From Njordibacter sp905182035 (GTDB lineage: Bacteria > Pseudomonadota > Gammaproteobacteria > Pseudomonadales > Balneatricaceae): DNA of 64,000 bases. Below are positions 59,339 to 64,000 of this stretch, one piece after another; positions within the stretch are counted from its first letter, which is position 1, and every line of letters begins with the position of its first letter. A program made the translations under genes and the position numbers. The notes below the pieces were generated by a model, which did not search any database, was not told where the DNA came from, and saw nothing but the letters and a program-made list of their open reading frames with translations. Location of the stretch: positions 1,302,001-1,366,000 of the forward strand of contig NZ_CP159831.1 in NCBI RefSeq assembly GCF_047730075.1. The letters are read 5' to 3'.

Positions 59339-62311
59339 ATGAAGCCCCTAAAAATGCCAAGTGAACAGTTTCTGATTGAGCCTGCAGAACAATTTGTACA
59401 CTTTCTTAACGCCCTAGACCAAATTGGGTTTTCAGGGGAAATTTCCCCTCATCAAGCTGATCGATTGATTGCATCTACAGACAATAGTGTGTATCAGTTA
59501 TTACCACAGGGTGTGCTTTACCCGAAACACGAAGAAGACCTAAAAACTATCTTTACCCTTGCTGCCCAAACAAAATTTAACGATATTTATTTTGCTCCCC
59601 GTGGTGGTGGCACGGGAACCAACGGTCAATCCTTAACCGATGGCTTAGTTATAGACTGTTCTCGACATTTGACCAATATACTTGAGATTGATGTGGATGA
59701 AGGTTGGGTGAAAGTGCAGGCGGGCGTCATTCGTGACCAGTTAAATGATTACTTGCGTCCGTTTGGCGTATTTTTCGCTCCCACACTGTCTACTAGTAAC
59801 AGGGCCACCCTTGGGGGTATGGCTAATACTGACGCGTGTGGCCAAGGTTCTCGTATTTATGGCCGTACCAGCAACCATGTTCTAGGGTTAAATATTGTAT
59901 TAGCGCATGGCCAGCAGATCACCACTGAAGCTATCACTAGTAATGCCTTAGCCTTAAAAATTGAAGCGGGTAGTGAGGTTGCCAAACTGTATCAACAGGT
60001 GAGTAATTTGGTGAGGCAAAAGCAGGCCGCTATTAATGCACGTTTTCCTAAACTTAATCGTTTTATGACAGGCTATAATTTGGCCCATATAGACAGCGAA
60101 AATGGCTTTGATTTAAGTAAACTAATTTGTGGTTCTGAAGGTACCTTGGCCTTAGTTTCAGAACTAACCCTTAAACTAACACCAATTCCTCGAGCAAAAG
60201 AATTATTGGTGCTGCGTTATCATTCCTTTGACGCTGCATTACGTGATGCCAATCTTTTGGTGCAACATAATCCTGACGCTATAGAAACCATTGACGACAC
60301 CATTTTAAATCTAGCCAAAGAAGATGTTATTTGGCCCCAAGTTGCTAGCTATTTAGACCAAGGGAATGCAGATAAATTAGCAGCTATCAACTTAGTTGAA
60401 TTTGGTGCAATGGATGGCCTTGAGCTTGCTGTTAAAGTAGATGCAATCTGTTGTGTGTTAGAGGCTAACCATGCCAGTTATGAAAGGATTTCTTGTCCGC
60501 AAGATATGGCAAACCTTTGGGAATTGCGTAAAAAAGGTGTTGGATTGTTAGGCAATCTTGCAGGTTCAAGACGCCCTATCGCTTTTGTGGAAGACACTGC
60601 AGTGCCCCCAGAACACTTAGCAGATTATATTGTTGAATTTAGACATTTACTCGATGGCATGGGAGTGTCCTATGGCATGTATGGTCATGTGGATGCAGGC
60701 TGCCTGCATGTAAGACCTGCGCTCAATATGCGTGATCCTGAAGATGCATTAAAACTTAGAGTAATTTCCGATGCTGTGCAAGCTTTAGTACAAAAATACC
60801 AAGGGGTCATGTGGGGCGAACACGGTAAAGGTTTTCGGAGTGAATACACCGAAGAAACCATCGGTGCAGAGCTTTATCACGACATGAGACGCATAAAAAC
60901 TTGGTTCGACCCTCACAATCAACTTAATCCTGGAAAAATATGCAGCCCCTTAGGACCCCGCAACCAGCTGGTTAAGGTGGATGACCCTAGGACCCGTGGC
61001 AGCCAAGATCGTCAAATTGGTGAGCTGATCGTTGAACAGTGGCAACCTGTTGTTGCTTGTAATGGTAATGGTGCTTGTTTTAATTATCAGCCAGAATCAG
61101 CTATGTGCCCCTCTTATAAAGCTACTAAGGATCGTGTTCAGTCGCCTAAGGGTCGAGCAAGCTTATTACGTGAATGGTTGCGTCAAGAGTCTCAAGGCGG
61201 TGCTGATCCTGAGCTAGAACATCAGCTATACCAATCCATGCAAAGCTGCTTAGCCTGTAAAGCCTGCACCACTGCTTGTCCCATTAAAGTAGATATACCT
61301 ACGTATCGCAGTCGCTTCTTGCAGCATTACTATAATCGTCACAGAAGGCCGTTAGGAGACTACGCTGTTGGTCTGGTAGAACACTTTGGGCTTTATGCGA
61401 GTAAAGTGGCATGGGTAAGTAACGCATTAATTCAACTACGGCCTAGCCAGTGGTTGATTCAAAGGTTATTTGGCATGGTCAACATGCCCCAAGTCCATGC
61501 TTATGGCATAGAGCGACTGGCTAGTATTGATGGCGTGGAAATGTGGCATAAAGAGAGATTTGAAGGCTTGTCTGAGCAACATAAGCAGCGTTATCCCGTC
61601 ATAGTGCAGGACGTGTTTACGAGTTGCTACGATTTACCACAAATGAAACAGATTTTATCTTGTCTGGTAAATATGGGCTTTAAACCTCTAGTTATGCCGA
61701 TGATGCCATCTGGTAAACCACTTTATGTTAAAGGCTTCCTGCGTGCATTCGATCGTCAAGCGGGTAAGGTTGTAAAACAGTTGAAAGCTGCAAGGGAGCA
61801 AGGGTTTGAGTTAGTTGCAGTCGATCCCAGTGTAGGCCTAACTTATCGTGATGAATATTGCCAGAGGTTAGGTGCTAAAGAAGTTCCAGAGGTTGCATTA
61901 CTGCAGGAGTGGTTAACCAGTCACTTGCATGAGGTGAAGTTGCCTAAGTCACTAAACAAACCCAAACAAGTGGTGTCTCTGCTGGGGCACTGCTCAGAGA
62001 ATGCGTTAGTAACTAGGAGCTTAGAAAGTTGGCGCAATATTTTTGCCAAATTCGCTGTAGACCTTCATACTCCTGCAGTAGGCTGTTGTGGCATGGCGGG
62101 TACCTTTGGCCATGAGGCAAAACATCGTGCCCTATCCACCAGACTCTATCAAATGAGCTGGCAACAGGCCGCACAAGCGTCTATAAATAACACGGATACA
62201 GTATTGGCTACAGGCTATTCATGTCGCAGTCAAATACGTCAACAGACGGGGGCAACCCCTCAGCATCCACTTACTTACCTTAATTGCCTGTTTGATGAAG
62301 TTGAGGATTGA
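59339..62311 (+). CDS. ydiJ: D-2-hydroxyglutarate dehydrogenase, YdiJ family FAD/4Fe-4S protein
   Basis: A 990-residue cytosolic flavoprotein oxidising D-2-hydroxyglutarate, a by-product of SerA. The FAD_binding_4 domain contains APRGGGTGTNGQSLTDGLVID and STSNRATLGGMANTDACGQG; a FAD-oxidase C-terminal domain follows (CGSEGTLALVSELTL through GKICSPLGP, about 260-540); then a ferredoxin-like segment CLACKACTTACPIKVD (about 638-653) and the CCG-type C-terminal region GCCGMAGTFGHEAKH (about 915). The domain order matches E. coli YdiJ. Electron acceptor is probably the quinone pool through an unknown carrier. The stop overlaps the convergent ydbH-like gene by 32 bp. Confidence 0.93.
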   Translation: MKPLKMPSEQFLIEPAEQFVHFLNALDQIGFSGEISPHQADRLIASTDNSVYQLLPQGVLYPKHEEDLKTIFTLAAQTKFNDIYFAPRGGGTGTNGQSLTDGLVIDCSRHLTNILEIDVDEGWVKVQAGVIRDQLNDYLRPFGVFFAPTLSTSNRATLGGMANTDACGQGSRIYGRTSNHVLGLNIVLAHGQQITTEAITSNALALKIEAGSEVAKLYQQVSNLVRQKQAAINARFPKLNRFMTGYNLAHIDSENGFDLSKLICGSEGTLALVSELTLKLTPIPRAKELLVLRYHSFDAALRDANLLVQHNPDAIETIDDTILNLAKEDVIWPQVASYLDQGNADKLAAINLVEFGAMDGLELAVKVDAICCVLEANHASYERISCPQDMANLWELRKKGVGLLGNLAGSRRPIAFVEDTAVPPEHLADYIVEFRHLLDGMGVSYGMYGHVDAGCLHVRPALNMRDPEDALKLRVISDAVQALVQKYQGVMWGEHGKGFRSEYTEETIGAELYHDMRRIKTWFDPHNQLNPGKICSPLGPRNQLVKVDDPRTRGSQDRQIGELIVEQWQPVVACNGNGACFNYQPESAMCPSYKATKDRVQSPKGRASLLREWLRQESQGGADPELEHQLYQSMQSCLACKACTTACPIKVDIPTYRSRFLQHYYNRHRRPLGDYAVGLVEHFGLYASKVAWVSNALIQLRPSQWLIQRLFGMVNMPQVHAYGIERLASIDGVEMWHKERFEGLSEQHKQRYPVIVQDVFTSCYDLPQMKQILSCLVNMGFKPLVMPMMPSGKPLYVKGFLRAFDRQAGKVVKQLKAAREQGFELVAVDPSVGLTYRDEYCQRLGAKEVPEVALLQEWLTSHLHEVKLPKSLNKPKQVVSLLGHCSENALVTRSLESWRNIFAKFAVDLHTPAVGCCGMAGTFGHEAKHRALSTRLYQMSWQQAAQASINNTDTVLATGYSCRSQIRQQTGATPQHPLTYLNCLFDEVED

Positions 62312-64000
62312 TAGTTAGGTTTAGATTAACTTTTTTACCTTGTTTAAAATTCTCATTCGAGCCAACAATACGGGTTAATAATTGCAATTTTTCATCTGCA
62401 TTGTTAGTTACCTTTGCTGAGAGTTTCTGGAATTGGAATTCACTAAGAATTTCTTGTAAGTAGGCGGTTTCATCTGATGGGTTTGTATCATCATTTCCTG
62501 AATATTGAATAGTGCCCAATTTGCTACTTGACAGGTTTGCATCAGCTAAACTCCATGTTTGGCTGCCATTAGATGTTAAATCTAAAGTTAAATTTACTAC
62601 ACCGGAAACTTCTCCTGTCACATTGAGTGCAGGAGCGTTAGCTAGTTTTATCAGGCGGTTGAGTTGGATGTCCTGTAAGGTCATTGGCAAGATATTCAAA
62701 CGTGCCGACCGTATGGCAGCACTTTGTCCTACGATGCGACCGCCTAGCCAATTGGCCTCAATTTTATCTATTTGATACTGAATATCTGACCAACCTTTAG
62801 TGCTGAGTGCTAACTGCGGCTTGAGCAGTTTTTCGCTTGCATTGGCTGCCCAGCTTAGCTGCTCTGCTTCAAGTTGGTGCTTGCCTGTTAGCTGTACAGT
62901 TATTTTTTCCTTAGCGTCACTATCTTGGTTATTGTTTTGATTAACGTTGGCGCGGATGAGGCTATAGTCTAGCTGACTATTTCCTGATAGGCCGGTGACA
63001 CTTAGGTTGGCACTGTTGGCATCAACATTAGAATAATTGAATTTTTGTAAACCAACTATTTGACGGGTATTCCAACGCCAATCAGCTTCGTAATCTACTA
63101 ACCCATGGCTGATATTAGCTAACAGTGGAGCTGGCAGTTCAAGGGCGTTTTCAAGTTGATTTAGTTGAGGCATTAAAGGTGGTAAATCTACGTTTTTTAC
63201 TTGCACCAATAATTGGTGATCTGCATTATCCGCATGCCAAATATATTGCCCATTTAAGGCGCTGATATAAGGCGGCAACTGTGATGTAAAGTTGATGTTA
63301 AGTTGGCCATCAAGCCAGTTTAATTGACCTGTCGCCAGTGCTTGGAAGGCTGGCCAATGCGGCAGGTTTACGGACGTAGGAAGAAGTTCAAAAGATCCTT
63401 CAAGTGGTCGATTAGATAATAAAGTGGAGCCTTCTCCAAGGGTTACTGCAAGACCTTGACTAGGAATCGATTCTGGCCTTAAATTAACGGACGAATCTGA
63501 CCAGGTCCAATAATCTTGGTCTGGAAGGTAAGCGAGGTGGATAGTTTGGTCATTAGTTAGGTTAAGTTTGTCACTTGCAAACAACTGAACGGCGCCTGCC
63601 TCCCTGCGACTTACCACTTGTGTGGCAGATATTTTACTATTGGGCTGAACTTTAAATTGCCATTGCTTAGGGTTAAAATCAAACTCTACGTTACTCAAAA
63701 ACTGTAGTTGACGCATATCTATGGGGAGCTGTGTCATCCATGGGTTAGCATCGGTTTGAGCGAGATAATAGCCACTTAAATTAGCACTCCCTTGCCAATG
63801 GTTAAGGGCATGCACCTGAAGTTGTGATAACTGTCCAAATACTTGATACACAGAGTGAGTATTTTCTAAGGTAGCATTAATATCACCATGTAAAAGCAGG
63901 CCTGCACTTGAACCCAATAAGTTCGGTTGTTTCAGGCTTTCTATCGTCACAGGGCTGCCCGCACTGAAGGTTAATTGTGCTTGCTGGAGGAGCAGTGATT
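62280..64000 (-). CDS. ydbH: YdbH-family intermembrane transport protein, C-terminal part (5' end outside window)
   Basis: The frame is open to the right edge, so the start is beyond 64000; about 573 residues are visible. Beta-rich, low-charge sequence full of Asn, Leu and Ser (LNLRPESIPSQGLAVTLGEG-like blocks, GQLNWLDGQLNINFTSQLPP) is typical of AsmA/TAM-like bridge proteins, and the C-terminal LQDIQLNRLIKLANAPALNVTGEVSGVV and FQFQKLSAKV match YdbH, a phospholipid transporter between the inner and outer membranes. In E. coli ydbH is followed by ynbE and ydbL; here ydiJ lies convergent and no such genes follow. Confidence 0.75.
   Translation of the reverse strand, partial: SLLLQQAQLTFSAGSPVTIESLKQPNLLGSSAGLLLHGDINATLENTHSVYQVFGQLSQLQVHALNHWQGSANLSGYYLAQTDANPWMTQLPIDMRQLQFLSNVEFDFNPKQWQFKVQPNSKISATQVVSRREAGAVQLFASDKLNLTNDQTIHLAYLPDQDYWTWSDSSVNLRPESIPSQGLAVTLGEGSTLLSNRPLEGSFELLPTSVNLPHWPAFQALATGQLNWLDGQLNINFTSQLPPYISALNGQYIWHADNADHQLLVQVKNVDLPPLMPQLNQLENALELPAPLLANISHGLVDYEADWRWNTRQIVGLQKFNYSNVDANSANLSVTGLSGNSQLDYSLIRANVNQNNNQDSDAKEKITVQLTGKHQLEAEQLSWAANASEKLLKPQLALSTKGWSDIQYQIDKIEANWLGGRIVGQSAAIRSARLNILPMTLQDIQLNRLIKLANAPALNVTGEVSGVVNLTLDLTSNGSQTWSLADANLSSSKLGTIQYSGNDDTNPSDETAYLQEILSEFQFQKLSAKVTNNADEKLQLLTRIVGSNENFKQGKKVNLNLTINPQLHQTGN

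Noticed and set aside
1..64000. CRISPR arrays, tRNA/rRNA genes, insertion sequences, prophage or integrase
   Set aside because: No regularly spaced repeats, cloverleaf sequences, transposases or phage proteins were seen on either strand.

Overview
The window looks like chromosomal DNA of a marine or halophilic gammaproteobacterium related to the Pseudomonas/Oceanospirillum side of the class. Three things point there: a complete sodium-pumping NADH:quinone reductase operon (nqrABCDEF-apbE-nqrM), moderate GC content, and a housekeeping order resembling the Pseudomonas aeruginosa mfd-gap-nqr-apbE-nqrM-sthA-lolCD-DUF2062-comEC-lpxK-Trm112-kdsB-murB-rne-rluC block (synteny judged from memory, no search run). 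Genes are tightly packed, many stop/start codons overlap and several convergent pairs overlap at their 3' ends. I see no rRNA, tRNA, CRISPR array, insertion sequence or prophage.

Layout. 1-4.2 kb: 3' end of a glycerophosphodiester phosphodiesterase, a convergent MFS transporter, then a translationally overlapped cassette of a PsrA-like TetR regulator, an MscS channel and a gamma-glutamylcyclotransferase-like protein, with a PsrA-type operator in the shared promoter region. 4.2-8.4 kb: mfd and csiV. 8.6-15.6 kb: an accessory catabolic cluster (DadA-like FAD oxidase, TRAP transporter, 2-oxoglutarate/Fe(II) dioxygenase) divergent from a LysR regulator and an Asp/Glu-racemase-family protein; it separates mfd from gap. 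15.8-28.5 kb: long GAPDH, the Na+-NQR operon with its flavin (ApbE) and iron (NqrM) maturation factors, transhydrogenase SthA, the lipoprotein exporter LolC/E-LolD and a DUF2062 membrane protein. 28.6-38.7 kb: comEC, lpxK-Trm112-kdsB-murB, convergent rne, and rluC.

38.7-48.8 kb is an acyl-CoA and one-carbon oxidation region: acyl-CoA ligase, a KfrA-like coiled-coil protein, a PhaJ-like hydratase, a large acyl-CoA dehydrogenase, electron-transfer flavoprotein (etfB-etfA) and a dimethylglycine/sarcosine dehydrogenase-like enzyme. The two kinds of dehydrogenase are both of types that normally reduce ETF, so ETF is the natural meeting point. 48.9-64 kb: msrA, trpS, a two-component pair of the 'proteobacterial dedicated sortase system' type (no sortase in view), an isolated yidD, rnt, pyrC, argG, a small unknown protein, a RhlE-type helicase, the D-2-hydroxyglutarate dehydrogenase YdiJ and the 3' part of ydbH.

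The most interesting signals are regulatory or contextual: a PsrA-type operator before the TetR-MscS-GGCT cassette; a 40-bp dyad with an embedded promoter before lpxK; mutually exclusive hairpins before etfB; a terminator-like hairpin encoded inside the end of murB; a hairpin splitting dctP from dctQM; and a sortase-type sensor pair with a CBM9-like sensor domain away from any sortase. I did not find a clearly new multi-gene system; the LysR-flanked cluster and the TetR-MscS-GGCT cassette are the best candidates for undescribed physiology.
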